Shown: positions 54,819 to 63,687 of the stretch, piece after piece
Numbering within the stretch: the stretch's first letter is position 1
Layout of the letters: every line of letters begins with the position of its first letter
Assembly (NCBI RefSeq): GCF_000015165.1
Contig: NC_009485.1
Span: 868,001-932,000, forward strand
Length of the DNA: 64,000 nt
Source: Bradyrhizobium sp. BTAi1
GTDB taxonomy: Bacteria > Pseudomonadota > Alphaproteobacteria > Rhizobiales > Xanthobacteraceae
Reading direction: 5' to 3'
Made by a program: the position numbers and the translations under genes
Notes under the pieces: model-generated
The model's input: the letters and a program-made list of their open reading frames with translations, nothing else
Told to the model about the DNA's origin: nothing
The model's database searches: none

Positions 54819-54859
54819 CGTCATCCGGCCGCGCAGGCGGGACAAGCCCGGCCATGACG
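54819..54859. repeat. Palindromic repeat between convergent genes
   Basis: CGTCATCCGGCC...GGGACAAGCCCGGCCATGACG, a decayed copy of the GGCCGGGACA-type element, lying between the chemoreceptor (plus) and the CMD-family gene (minus). Confidence 0.55.
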
Positions 54860-54920
54860 ATCTGGACACGCCGGGCATCATTTGCGTTCGCCCCGCCGTT
54901 TGATACGCAACGAGCTTCGC

Positions 54921-55481
54921 TTACTCCGGGACCGGCACGTCGAAGGTGTTGAGCGTGACCGACACCATGCAATACAGGCCGACCAGATAGGACAGCTCGG
55001 CGGCGCCATGGGTGCCGAACTGTTCGACCGCGGCCTTGTAGGTCAGCTCCGGTAGCACGCCGCCATTGACCAGGGCAGAGGCGAAGTCGTAGGCGACGGC
55101 CTCGGGCCTCGTGAGATCGGCCGGCCGCTGGCCGGCGACGATGGTCGCGAGCTTGTCGTCGGACAGGCCGCGCTGCTCGGCCACCAGCACATGCGCGTAG
55201 AGCTCATAGGCGGAGCGGAAATGCGCGCCGGTCACCAGGATCGCGACCTCGCGCACCGTCGCCGGCAGCGACGGCTTGTCCACCATCGTCTTCACCAGCT
55301 CCCACACCGCCTTGCCGAATTTCGGCTCGCGCAGCCACGGGTTCCATGGGCCCAGCAGCGCGCCGTCGTCGCGGATGTTGACGAAGCCCTTGAAGCTCGC
55401 CTGAATGCCCTGCTTCATATCGGCATAGAGCGGCTTCTGCTCGTCGCTCAACGCGTCCGGGCTGAGAATGGGAAGGCGCAT
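54921..55481 (-). CDS. Carboxymuconolactone-decarboxylase-family protein without the CxxC
   Basis: 186 residues. It has the CMD/AhpD helical fold: LREPKFGKAVWELVKTMVDKPSLPATVREVAILVTGAHFRSAYELYAHVLVAEQRGLSDDKLATIVAG. The family redox motif E-x-x-x-C-x-x-C-x-x-H-x(8)-G is here E-LYAHV without either Cys, but it keeps the Glu (in AYE), the His (YAHV) and the Gly. That fits the PcaC-like, non-peroxidase branch. It probably acts as a decarboxylase or lactone-processing protein in the cytoplasm. It is convergent with the chemoreceptor gene. Start MRLPILSPDALSD is typical. Confidence 0.85.
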   Translation of the reverse strand: MRLPILSPDALSDEQKPLYADMKQGIQASFKGFVNIRDDGALLGPWNPWLREPKFGKAVWELVKTMVDKPSLPATVREVAILVTGAHFRSAYELYAHVLVAEQRGLSDDKLATIVAGQRPADLTRPEAVAYDFASALVNGGVLPELTYKAAVEQFGTHGAAELSYLVGLYCMVSVTLNTFDVPVPE

Positions 55482-55812
55482 GAATATCTCCTGTTGCGAT
55501 GCCCTATGCTACTTCAGCGGCACAGCGGAGCAAGTGACGTTCGGGTGACGATCCGGCATCATGGCAGCAGAGCTGATGAACATGTAGGCATAGCGGGCTG
55601 CAGGCGGATCGCTGGAGATGTCTCGGAATCGACGAGAAGCGAATCGACCAGAAGATCGAGAATTTTCATGGGACGCCGCATTCAGATGTGACGACATGGC
55701 CTGCGCAAGAGATCGCGCCATCCCCTCGCATTGAGCGGACAACGTAAGTGCCTGCCTGCTATCGACGTCGCTGCAACGAACTTTGATTTGTGAGACGGTG
55801 AGGCAAGAAGGA
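55482..55812. other. Intergenic region, nothing recognised
   Basis: 331 bp between divergent genes. It should hold both promoters. A short minus-strand frame (55509-55742) has poor composition and no ribosome-binding site, so I do not call it. No repeats seen. Confidence 0.5.
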
Positions 55813-56451
55813 ATGCTGAAGCTCGATCATCTCACGGTCATCGCGCCGAGCCTCGCCGAGGGCGTTGCGCATGTTCGCTATTGCCTCGGTCTCAATGTTC
55901 CGTTCGGGCGGCGCCATGACTATATGGGGACTCACAATCACCTGCTTCAGCTCGGCGACGGGGTCTATTTGGAAATCGTGGCCGTCGATCCCGAGGCGGC
56001 CATGCCGCGGCGCTCGCGCTGGTTTGGTCTGGATGATCAGAAGAGGGTGCGTGAGGATTGGAACGACGGGCGCCGCCTGCGCGGCTGGGTCGCGCGGACG
56101 GATTTAATTGATGTGGTCATGGTCGGACATCCAGATGTGTTCGGCGCAAAGGTGGCGCTGCCGGACGCCGACCCGTCATTCGATTTCACCATTCCCGAGG
56201 ATGGCTCGTTACCGCACGATGGTGCAGTCCCCTCCATCATCGACAGGCGCGGCAAGCCACGTGCAATGGCGGGCATCGCGGATCTCGGCGCGCGATTGAG
56301 GTCTTTCACGCTCGAATATCCGGACCCAACGGCGCTGCAAGCCATCTATCGTGCGCTTCCGGTGGATCGTCCGCCTGAGATCAGGCCCGGCCCGCAATTG
56401 CGCTATCGTGCGCAGATTGAAACACCGGCCGGCCTGAAGGAGCTGACGTGA
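55813..56451 (+). CDS. VOC/glyoxalase-like domain protein
   Basis: 212 residues from the ATG at 55813, preceded by AGAAGGA. It belongs to the Glyoxalase-3-like (DUF4866-type) VOC group: LKLDHLTVIAPSLAEGVAHVRYCLGLNVPFGRRHDYMGTHNHLLQLGDGVYLEIVAVDPEA. This has a possible metal His (LDHLTV), the THNHLLQLG motif and Glu in YLEIV. A second half (RLRSFTLEYPDPTALQAIYRAL) completes the paired betaalphabetabetabeta repeat. Function of this subgroup is unknown, probably a small-molecule lyase or binding protein. Its composition is slightly less G+C-rich than its neighbours. Confidence 0.82.
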   Translation: MLKLDHLTVIAPSLAEGVAHVRYCLGLNVPFGRRHDYMGTHNHLLQLGDGVYLEIVAVDPEAAMPRRSRWFGLDDQKRVREDWNDGRRLRGWVARTDLIDVVMVGHPDVFGAKVALPDADPSFDFTIPEDGSLPHDGAVPSIIDRRGKPRAMAGIADLGARLRSFTLEYPDPTALQAIYRALPVDRPPEIRPGPQLRYRAQIETPAGLKELT

Positions 56452-56544
56452 GCTGCAGGGATGTGCCGTGCCGCCGGACGACGTCGCCGCCCAATGGTTT
56501 TTGGCTGCGCCTTGAGACTGCAAGAGCCAGCTCGGAAACGACCC

Positions 56545-56919
56545 ATGGGCGCCTCTGAATTTTTCAACGCGATTCCGATGGTGAATCATCTTTCGACAAT
56601 CGCTGCGATCGGATGCGTGTTCCCGACGTATTTTCTTGACCTGCACCCGCTGGCTTATCGATGGACCTTGTTCGTCGGGATCGTCATCGGACTCTCAACG
56701 TGGATTGTAACGATCATGGGGACCGTGATGGACGGATCATCGCAGTATCTTTGGGCCATCTACTTTGTCCTCGTGTTCTCGCCTCTTAACATTGTGTTGA
56801 TCGCAATTCTAGCCAACATCAGGCGGATAGCTCGGGTCGGTTTGTGCAGCACGGTGGTTTTGGCGTGCGTCGTGATTGACTGGGCAGGAATTTCTCTCCT
56901 TGTCCTGGCTGTTGAGTGA
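56545..56919 (+). CDS. Small integral membrane protein, function unknown
   Basis: 124 residues from MGASEFFNAIPMV (an ATG at 56578 is also possible). Four hydrophobic segments are visible (LSTIAAIGCVFPTYFLDL, WTLFVGIVIGLSTWIVTIMG, LWAIYFVLVFSPLNIVLIAILA, STVVLACVVIDWAGISLLVLAV) with few charges. It follows the VOC gene by 93 bp on the same strand. Its base composition is noticeably AT-richer than most of the window, which may indicate later acquisition or simply membrane-protein codon bias. I do not recognise a family. Confidence 0.55.
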   Translation: MGASEFFNAIPMVNHLSTIAAIGCVFPTYFLDLHPLAYRWTLFVGIVIGLSTWIVTIMGTVMDGSSQYLWAIYFVLVFSPLNIVLIAILANIRRIARVGLCSTVVLACVVIDWAGISLLVLAVE

Positions 56920-57799
56920 GCAATACGGACGAGCGCAAGCGCGTCTCGTGCCGCTCGGAGAACTGATAGTTCGGCAGAAGGTGATCGATCAGGAGCATTT
57001 GTCAGTCTCGCAACTCGGATGGTGTGGGCGGCTGCCTGTCGAGTAACACGCTATCGCGCCGCTCAGCTGCCGGCTCAATCCTCCCTTGGCTCCGTAGTCC
57101 CGCATACCCGCCATGCCCAAACTGCCCGTCGTGCCAGTTTGTCGCACAGTTTCGGCTTGCCCCGTCGGGCAAATCGCGTCCAGATTTTCCGGCGTCCCGC
57201 GCTCATCGAAGAGGGGCGCTTCGCGAGTCGTCACGAGCGTTGGGTGTGGGATGCGATGGCCGGTGTGTCGCCAAGGCGCGTCAGCGCGAGACGGCTGGTG
57301 ACATGCCGGACGACGAAGTCGCGTGGTCCTGGCCTCCCGATGCTGAGGTCAAGCTCGCTGATGTGCTCGGCGCATCGCGGGCGATGGGGGCAAACAAGCC
57401 CGGTCCCCAGGGAGAGCGCGTATAAATCGTAAGCCCATCGCGCAGGGAGGGCCGGGATGCCCCAGCCGAACCTGTGGTGACTGCCGCCTGCATTCTTTTT
57501 CTGCAGGCGGGCCATGGGAGCGGCAGGCTCCCGGCCTTCCCTGCGCCCTTGATGTTCAAAGAGGGCGGTCCTGCAGCAAAGCTCGGACGCCATGCGCGCC
57601 GCGAGGAGGCGATGTCACGCGTTCGACATCCTGCCGTGTTTCCCCAAGCCGCTGCGCGGCGATCCCCGGGAACTTTCCTAGCCGCGAATTTTTGATTGGC
57701 CGGCGCGGGCCGTGGCGGATGTGATGTCCGATATCAGCCGCGCGCTTCTCATCTCTCCAGCCCATCTCTCCAAGGCTTTTAGAAAGGACTCATTCGCTC
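56920..57799. other. Gene-poor stretch containing a full copy of a dispersed repeat
   Basis: About 880 bp without a supportable gene. 56920-57110 shows nothing recognised, 57113-57570 is a repeat (listed separately) and 57570-57799 is the poxB upstream region. Short frames inside the repeat resemble hypothetical proteins annotated from other copies, but these are artefacts. Confidence 0.6.
57113..57570 (-). repeat. Dispersed ~0.45 kb intergenic repeat, copy B (longer)
   Basis: Reverse-oriented relative of 10025-10330. Shared blocks, read on the minus strand: GGGCGCAGGGAAGGCCGGG, ATGGCCCGCCTGCAG then A-rich then GCAGGCGGCAGTCACC, a tract GCCAGGACCACGCGAC, and GCTCGTGACGACTCGCGAAG. The ends on the plus strand are ATGCCCAAACTGCCCGTCGTG and GCGCCCTTGATGTTCAAAGAGGG-like. 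It carries the CCTGCA...TGCAGG hairpin. It matches an element I recognise as recurrent in Bradyrhizobium genomes; copy number cannot be judged here. Confidence 0.65.
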
Positions 57800-59530
57800 A
57801 TGGCCACCATTGCAGACCAGATCGTCGAGACGCTTGAAATCGCGGGCGTGAAACGAATCTATGGCGTCGTCGGCGACAGCCTCAACGGGCTCACCGAATC
57901 GCTGCGCGTGCGCCAGACGATCGACTGGGTGCATGTCAGGCATGAGGAGGCCGCGGCCTTCGCGGCGTCGGGGGAGTCGCAGATCACGGGCAAGCTCGCG
58001 GTGTGTGCCGGCTCCTGCGGTCCCGGCAATCTGCATCTGATCAACGGTCTTTATGACGCGCAGCGCAGCCGCACGCCGGTGCTGGCAATCGCCGCGCACA
58101 TTCCATCGAGCGAAATCGGCGGCGGCTATTTCCAGGAGACGCATCCGCAGAACCTGTTCCGCGAATGCAGCGTCTATTGCGAGCTGATCTCCGATCCCAT
58201 GCAGATGCCGTTCGTGCTGGAAAACGCGATCCGCGCCGCAGCCGGCGAGCGCGGTGTCGCCGTGATTGTCATTCCCGGCGATGTCGCGTTGAAGGCTGCG
58301 CCGAAACGGGCGCTGCCGCCGGCTGTCGGCCTGGTGCCGCCGAAGCCGGTGGTGCGGCCAGCCGAGCCGGAGCTCGCTGCACTCGCGGCGCTGCTCAATG
58401 GCGCCGAGCGCGTGACCTTGTTCTGCGGCCGCGGCTGTGCCGGCGCGCATGCCGAACTGATGCAACTCGCCGAGACGCTGCAGAGCCCGATCGTGCATGC
58501 GCTCGGCGGCAAGGAGCATGTCGAATACGACAATCCCTACGATGTCGGCCTGACCGGCTTCATCGGCTTCTCCTCGGGCTATCATGCCATGCACAGCTGC
58601 GACACGCTGGTGATGCTCGGCACTGATTTTCCCTACAAGCAGTTCATCCCGAACGACATCAGAATCGCGCAGGTCGACATCCGGCCGGGCCAGCTCGGCC
58701 GCCGCGCCCGGCTCGATGTCGGCGTGGTCGGCGATGTCGGTGAGACCATCCGCGCGTTGCTGCCGAAGCTCACGGCCAAGTCCGATCGCCGTCACCTCGA
58801 CGACAATCTCGCGCGCTACGCCTCGGCGCGAAAGGGCCTCGATGATCTCGCCGTCGGCACGCCCGGCCGCCGGCCGATCCATCCGCAATATCTGACACGG
58901 CTGATCAGCGAGACGGCGTCGGACGATGCCGTCTTCACCTTCGACGTCGGCATGCCGACGATCTGGGCCGCGCGCTACATCGCCATGAACGGCCGCCGCC
59001 GCCTGGTCGGCTCCTTGGTGCACGGCTCGATGGCCAATGCGATGTCGCAAGCGATCGGCATCCAGGCCGCGCAAGCGGGGCGGCAGGTGATCTCTTTGTC
59101 CGGCGATGGCGGCTTCGCGATGCTGATGGGCGATCTCATCACCCTGAAGCAGATGAAGCTGCCGGTGAAGGTCGTGATCTACAACAACGGCACGCTCGGT
59201 TTCGTTGCGCTGGAGATGAAGGCCTCCGGCTTCGTCGAGCACGGTACCGATCTGGAGAATCCGGATTTCGCCGCGATGGCGCAGGCCATGGGCATCCACG
59301 GCCGCCGCGTCGAGGATCCCGGCGAACTGCCGGGCGCGGTCGCCGACTGGCTCGCGCATGATGGCCCCGCGGTGCTCGACGTGGTCACCGCCCGGCAGGA
59401 GCTGTCGATGCCGCCGACCATTGGCCTCGAACAGGTCAAGGGCTTCAGCGTCTGGCTGATCCGCGCCGTCATGAGCGGCCGCGGCGACGAGGTGATCGAT
59501 CTGGCGAAGGAGAATCTGCTGCCGCGGTGA
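57800..59530 (+). CDS. poxB: Pyruvate dehydrogenase (quinone) / pyruvate oxidase
   Basis: 576 residues, close to E. coli PoxB (572). It is a thiamine-diphosphate and FAD enzyme. The N-terminal PYR domain has VVGDSLNGL and the catalytic Glu in [16 protein letters not shown] central FAD domain contains [15 protein letters not shown] and [22 protein letters not shown] contacts. The PP domain has [33 protein letters not shown], the Mg2+/ThDP motif GDG-x(25)-NN. The C-terminal ~20 residues ([20 protein letters not shown]) match the amphipathic lipid-activated tail. It decarboxylates pyruvate to acetate and CO2 and passes electrons to quinone at the membrane. It produces acetate, a likely signal for the CrbS-like kinase at 16830. 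Confidence 0.92.
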   Translation: MATIADQIVETLEIAGVKRIYGVVGDSLNGLTESLRVRQTIDWVHVRHEEAAAFAASGESQITGKLAVCAGSCGPGNLHLINGLYDAQRSRTPVLAIAAHIPSSEIGGGYFQETHPQNLFRECSVYCELISDPMQMPFVLENAIRAAAGERGVAVIVIPGDVALKAAPKRALPPAVGLVPPKPVVRPAEPELAALAALLNGAERVTLFCGRGCAGAHAELMQLAETLQSPIVHALGGKEHVEYDNPYDVGLTGFIGFSSGYHAMHSCDTLVMLGTDFPYKQFIPNDIRIAQVDIRPGQLGRRARLDVGVVGDVGETIRALLPKLTAKSDRRHLDDNLARYASARKGLDDLAVGTPGRRPIHPQYLTRLISETASDDAVFTFDVGMPTIWAARYIAMNGRRRLVGSLVHGSMANAMSQAIGIQAAQAGRQVISLSGDGGFAMLMGDLITLKQMKLPVKVVIYNNGTLGFVALEMKASGFVEHGTDLENPDFAAMAQAMGIHGRRVEDPGELPGAVADWLAHDGPAVLDVVTARQELSMPPTIGLEQVKGFSVWLIRAVMSGRGDEVIDLAKENLLPR

Positions 59531-59888
59531 GGGGCGGAGGTGAGCTGAGAGTACAGAGCGGAGCTGAGGGGTGAGGGCCATGTTGCGGTTGGACGCGCGC
59601 CCCGTGCCACGACCCCGGTGCACCTCTCCCGCTTGCGGGGGAGGGGGCGCTCCGCCGGTGTGGCGAGCGTCCCGATTCAAAACTGCAGTGACGCCGTCGT
59701 CCCTCATGGACCCGTCGCCGCTCTCCATGAGCACGCTGCTCATGGCCAATGTGCAGCGCCGGCTTCGGAGCCGGCGTCTCATGGTGAGGAGCGCCGCGCC
59801 CGGGTCGGTGGGCGTTCGCAGTCCCAAGCACGGCGCGTCTTGAACCATGCGGCCGAGATGGTGCGACAGGTATTTTGGGGAACATGGA
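59531..59888. repeat. Intergenic stretch with CTCTCCC-type and CTCATGGTGAGG-type repeats
   Basis: Contains an imperfect hairpin CTCTCCCGC/GCGGGGGAG (59625-59647) and the decayed element at 59778-59853 related to 9775-9890. The 3' end of the tRNA gene lies at the right border. No gene is supportable here. Confidence 0.5.
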
Positions 59889-59963
<75 letters not shown>

Positions 59964-60312
59964 AGAAGGGACTCGCGGGGATCAGGCCCGAAGGCCGCGC
60001 CCGAACGCGGGCGGTTCTTGCCACAAGGTCCCCGCGGGCGCAAGCGCGGCTCGCCCGGTTTTCGGGGAAAGACGCAGGGCGCCTTCGTCAAAATCGTGCT
60101 CAGGGCCCCGGATTCGGTTCGAAATGGCCTGTCTGGGCTACATTTTTCGGCTCGGCCGCCGAATTCACGGGCCGGCGGTGGCTGTCGCCGCAACTCCCCA
60201 TTCGGGCAGGCGACGCCGGATGGCGCGGAACTTACCGTCTGCGCCGCATCGCCTCTTGGCTTTCGCGCCCGCCGCATCAATTGTGCCCCCACGTCAGGGA
60301 CCGGAGGAGGGG
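59964..60312. other. Region upstream of tRNA-Thr and the small gene, nothing recognised
   Basis: 349 bp that must hold the tRNA promoter (minus) and the promoter of the 60-residue gene (plus). No repeat, hairpin of note or credible frame was identified. Confidence 0.5.
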
Positions 60313-60495
60313 ATGACGGATCAGACCAGCAAGCCAATGCCGAAGGGATCGCGCGAGGAGCGGCTGAAGCAGGCGCTGCGCGAAAATCTGAAGCGGCGCA
60401 AGGCGCAGAGCCGCGAACGGAGCCAGATCCTGGCCGCGCCCGATGCCGGCCTGGACAAGGCCGGCGTGCGCGGCCCCGACGAATCGAAGCGTTGA
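60313..60495 (+). CDS. Small basic protein, conserved-type hypothetical
   Basis: 60 residues from MTDQTSKPMPKGSREERLKQALRENLKRRKAQSRERSQ, with a very strong GGAGGAGGGG ribosome-binding site. It is highly charged, mainly one basic helix, with no membrane segment. Similar short proteins precede murA in related rhizobia, but their function is not known to me. It is 24 bp upstream of the oxidoreductase gene and likely shares its transcript. Confidence 0.72.
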   Translation: MTDQTSKPMPKGSREERLKQALRENLKRRKAQSRERSQILAAPDAGLDKAGVRGPDESKR

Positions 60496-60519
60496 GCCAA
60501 GTTTGAAGAGGGGTGCGTG

Positions 60520-62232
60520 ATGCAGGCGGATGACGGGACGGCGGCCGAGGCGCAGCGGGTGGATCTGGCAAAGAGCTTTGCCCGATTCGAGCAGACTTTT
60601 CCGGAGCTGACGGCGCAGGAGATCGCCCGGCTGCGCGGCTTTGGCGAGATCCGTAACTATCGCGACGGCGAGTTGCTGTTCGAGACCGGCAAGCCTGGCC
60701 CCGGCATGTTCGTGATCCTCAGTGGTCATGTTGCCATCACCCAGCGCGACGGCCTCGGTCACGTCACGCCGGTGATCGACCAGGGGCCGGGGCAGTTTCT
60801 GGCCGAGATCGCCCAGCTCTCCGGCCGCGTCGCGCTGGTCGATGGCCAGGCGGAAGGCGATGTCGAGGTGATCCTGATTCCTCCCGACAAGCTGCGGGCG
60901 CTGCTGATCGCCGAAGCCGAGCTCGGCGAGCGCATCATGCGGGCGCTGATCCTGCGCCGGGTCAACCTGATCCAGGGTGGCGCCGGCGGTCCGGTGATGA
61001 TCGGCTCGCCCCAATCCGCGGCGATCGCGCGGCTGCAGAGCTTTCTCACCCGCAACGGCTTTCCGAATCATCTGCTCGATCCCGCCGTCGATCACGATGC
61101 CGCCGACCTGATCGCGCGCTATTCGCCGACGCCGGCGGACCTGCCGCTGGTTGTCGTGTCCGATGGCAGCGTGCTGCGCAATCCGAGCGAGACCGAGCTC
61201 GCGCGCGCCATCGGCATGATCGGCGGTCCGCGTGGCGAGAAGATCTACGACGTCGCCGTCGTCGGCTGCGGGCCGGCGGGATTGGCCACTGCGGTGTATG
61301 GCGCCTCCGAAGGCCTGTCGGTCGCCGTGCTCGATTCGCGCGCCTTCGGCGGCCAGGCGGGCGCCAGCGCCCGCATCGAGAATTATTTCGGCTTTCCCAC
61401 CGGCATCACCGGGCTCGCGCTGACCGCGCGCGCCTTTAACCAGGCGCAGAAATTTGGCGCCGAGATCATGATCCCGGTGTCGGTGACGGCGCTCGATTGC
61501 GAGCGCAAGAACGGCGCCTTCGTGCTGGCGCTCGAGGGCGGCGACGAGGTGCGGGCGCGCGCGGTCGTGGTCGCCAGCGGCGCGCGCTACCGGCGCCCGG
61601 ATCTCGCCCGGATCAAGGAGTTCGAGGGCCGCGGCGTCTGGTATTGGGCCTCGCCGATCGAGGCGCGGCTGTGCGTGGGCCAGGAGGTCGCCCTGGTCGG
61701 CGGCGGCAACTCCGCGGGGCAGGCCGCGGTGTTTCTGTCTGGCCACGTGAAGAAAGTGCGGATGATCATCCGTGGCGGCGGGCTTGCCGCCTCGATGTCG
61801 CGCTATCTGATCGAGCGCATCGAGGCGACGCCGAACATCGAGCTCCTGTTCAATACCGAGGTGGTCGCGCTCGACGGTGGTCCGGATACGGGGCTGGAGC
61901 GCATCACCCTCAGGAGCCGGCTGTCGGGCGAAGACGCACCGGCCGAGATCCGCAACCTGTTTTTGTTCGTCGGCGCTGATCCAGCGACCGGCTGGCTCGG
62001 CGATTGCGGTGTCACGCTCGACCGCGCCGGCTTCGTCGTGACCGGCGCGCAGTCGGAGCAGAATGCGGGGCGGATGGTGTCGCCGCTGGAGACCTCGGTG
62101 CCCGGCGTCTATGCGGTCGGCGATGTCCGCTCCGGCTCGGTCAAGCGGGTCGGCGGCGCCATCGGCGAGGGCGCCCAGGTGGTGGCGGCGTTGCACGGTT
62201 TTCTCGCCGATCCGCTGGTGCCACCGGTGTGA
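60520..62232 (+). CDS. Cyclic-nucleotide-binding domain fused to a thioredoxin-reductase-like flavoprotein
   Basis: 570 residues (ATG at 60520; the GTG one codon earlier is possible). Residues ~20-150 form a Crp-type nucleotide-binding fold (IRNYRDGELLFETGKPGPGMFVILSGHVAITQRDGLGHVTPVIDQGPGQFLAEIAQLSGR). Residues ~165-230 look like a small thioredoxin-like unit without cysteines (GFPNHLLDPAVDHDAADLIARY). Residues ~240-565 are a low-molecular-weight thioredoxin-reductase fold: FAD motif VVGCGPAGLATAVYGASEG, NADPH motif VALVGGGNSAGQAAVFLSG, and GVYAVGDVRSGSVKRVGGAIGEGAQV. The CxxC redox centre is absent, so it cannot reduce thioredoxin conventionally. Probably a nucleotide-gated NAD(P)H-FAD oxidoreductase. 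Confidence 0.88.
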   Translation: MQADDGTAAEAQRVDLAKSFARFEQTFPELTAQEIARLRGFGEIRNYRDGELLFETGKPGPGMFVILSGHVAITQRDGLGHVTPVIDQGPGQFLAEIAQLSGRVALVDGQAEGDVEVILIPPDKLRALLIAEAELGERIMRALILRRVNLIQGGAGGPVMIGSPQSAAIARLQSFLTRNGFPNHLLDPAVDHDAADLIARYSPTPADLPLVVVSDGSVLRNPSETELARAIGMIGGPRGEKIYDVAVVGCGPAGLATAVYGASEGLSVAVLDSRAFGGQAGASARIENYFGFPTGITGLALTARAFNQAQKFGAEIMIPVSVTALDCERKNGAFVLALEGGDEVRARAVVVASGARYRRPDLARIKEFEGRGVWYWASPIEARLCVGQEVALVGGGNSAGQAAVFLSGHVKKVRMIIRGGGLAASMSRYLIERIEATPNIELLFNTEVVALDGGPDTGLERITLRSRLSGEDAPAEIRNLFLFVGADPATGWLGDCGVTLDRAGFVVTGAQSEQNAGRMVSPLETSVPGVYAVGDVRSGSVKRVGGAIGEGAQVVAALHGFLADPLVPPV

Positions 62233-62373
62233 TTCGCTGCGGTCGATGGCACAGTCCGGGGGATGAATTCCCGGAGGCTGCCACCTGCCGTTGCGAACTC
62301 ATCAAATCGCCGTAATGTCGGTCCTGTTGCGCCCATCTCAGCCAAATTTCCCGATCAGCCCAGCAGGATCAGC

Positions 62374-63663
62374 ATGGATCGCATTCGCATCGTCGGCGGC
62401 AACCCGCTTCACGGCACCATCCCGATTTCGGGCGCGAAGAACGCCGCTCTGCCGCTGATGATCGCCGGTCTTCTGACGCCGGAAACGCTGATCCTCGACA
62501 ACGTCCCCCGCCTCGCCGACGTTGCCCAGCTGCAGCGCATTCTCGGCAATCACGGCGTGGACATCATGGCCGTCGGCAAGCGCCCGGGCGACGGTCAGTA
62601 CCAGGGCCAGACGCTGCAGATCTCGGCCGCCAATATCATCGACACCACCGCGCCGTACGAACTGGTGTCGCGGATGCGCGCCAGCTTCTGGGTGATCGCG
62701 CCGCTGCTGGCGCGGATGCACGAGGCGCGGGTGTCGCTGCCCGGCGGCTGTGCCATCGGCACGCGGCCGGTCGATCTCTTGATCATGGCGTTGGAAAAGC
62801 TCGGCGCCAGCATCGACATCGACGCCGGCTATGTCGTCGCCAAGGCACCGGGTGGGCTGCGCGGCGGTCGAATCGATTTCCCCAAGGTCACCGTCGGCGG
62901 TACCCATGTCGCGGTGATGGCCGCGGCGCTCGCCAAGGGGACGACCGTCATCACCAACGCGGCCTGCGAGCCGGAAATCACCGACCTCGCCGACTGCCTC
63001 AACAAGATGGGCGCGCGCATCAGCGGCGCCGGCACGCCCCGGATCGAGATCGAGGGTGTCAACGCTCTGCACGGCGCGCGGCATACGGTGCTGCCCGATC
63101 GCATCGAGGCCGGCACCTATGCGATCGCCACCGCGATGACCGGCGGCGACGTGCATCTCGCCGGCGCCCGGCCGGAGCTCCTGCAATCCGCTCTCGACGT
63201 GCTGATGGAAGCGGGCGCCGAGATTTCGAGCGATGCCGAGGGGATCCGCGTGGTCAGAAACGGCCATGGCATCCGCCCGGTGCAGGTCGCGACCGCGCCA
63301 TTTCCCGGTTTTCCCACCGACCTGCAGGCCCAGCTGATGGCGCTGATGGTGCGGGCGCAGGGGGCGTCTGAAATCACCGAGACCATCTTCGAGAACCGTT
63401 TCATGCACGTCCAGGAACTCGCCCGCTTCGGCGCGCGTATCAGTCTGGATGGCGAGACCGCGCGGATCGAGGGCATCTCGACCCTGCGCGGCGCGCCGGT
63501 GATGGCGACCGACCTGCGCGCCTCGGTGTCGCTGGTCATCGCCGGGTTGGCGGCGGAAGGCGAAACCATGATCAACCGCGTCTACCATCTCGATCGCGGC
63601 TTCGAGCGGCTGGAAGACAAGCTGAAGGCCTGCGGCGCCACGATCGAGCGCATCCGCGAGTGA
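62374..63663 (+). CDS. murA: UDP-N-acetylglucosamine 1-carboxyvinyltransferase
   Basis: 429 residues, the usual length. It transfers enolpyruvate from PEP to UDP-GlcNAc, the first committed step of peptidoglycan synthesis, in the cytoplasm. Hallmarks: [18 protein letters not shown], the flexible-loop Cys126 in [15 protein letters not shown] (fosfomycin target retained), [28 protein letters not shown] and the final [19 protein letters not shown]. The longer upstream frame is not used because [12 protein letters not shown] is the conserved N-terminus. It is followed 24 bp later by a DUF2948 gene, the common alphaproteobacterial arrangement. Confidence 0.97.
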   Translation: MDRIRIVGGNPLHGTIPISGAKNAALPLMIAGLLTPETLILDNVPRLADVAQLQRILGNHGVDIMAVGKRPGDGQYQGQTLQISAANIIDTTAPYELVSRMRASFWVIAPLLARMHEARVSLPGGCAIGTRPVDLLIMALEKLGASIDIDAGYVVAKAPGGLRGGRIDFPKVTVGGTHVAVMAAALAKGTTVITNAACEPEITDLADCLNKMGARISGAGTPRIEIEGVNALHGARHTVLPDRIEAGTYAIATAMTGGDVHLAGARPELLQSALDVLMEAGAEISSDAEGIRVVRNGHGIRPVQVATAPFPGFPTDLQAQLMALMVRAQGASEITETIFENRFMHVQELARFGARISLDGETARIEGISTLRGAPVMATDLRASVSLVIAGLAAEGETMINRVYHLDRGFERLEDKLKACGATIERIRE

Positions 63664-63687
63664 GGGCTGGGCCAAGAGGATGAGACC

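Noticed and set aside
55509..55742. A 77-codon minus-strand frame upstream of the CMD-family gene
   Set aside because: No ribosome-binding site, no recognisable pattern, Ser/Arg/Met-rich composition.
57113..57301. A 62-codon frame resembling hypothetical proteins
   Set aside because: It lies inside the dispersed repeat; similar frames arise from other copies and are noncoding.
57779..59848. A 689-codon open frame on the minus strand
   Set aside because: Antisense to poxB, which has full domain motifs; the product is low-complexity Arg/Asp/His-rich without any domain.
60277..62196. A 639-codon open frame on the minus strand
   Set aside because: Antisense to the flavoprotein gene; composition is that of a shadow frame.
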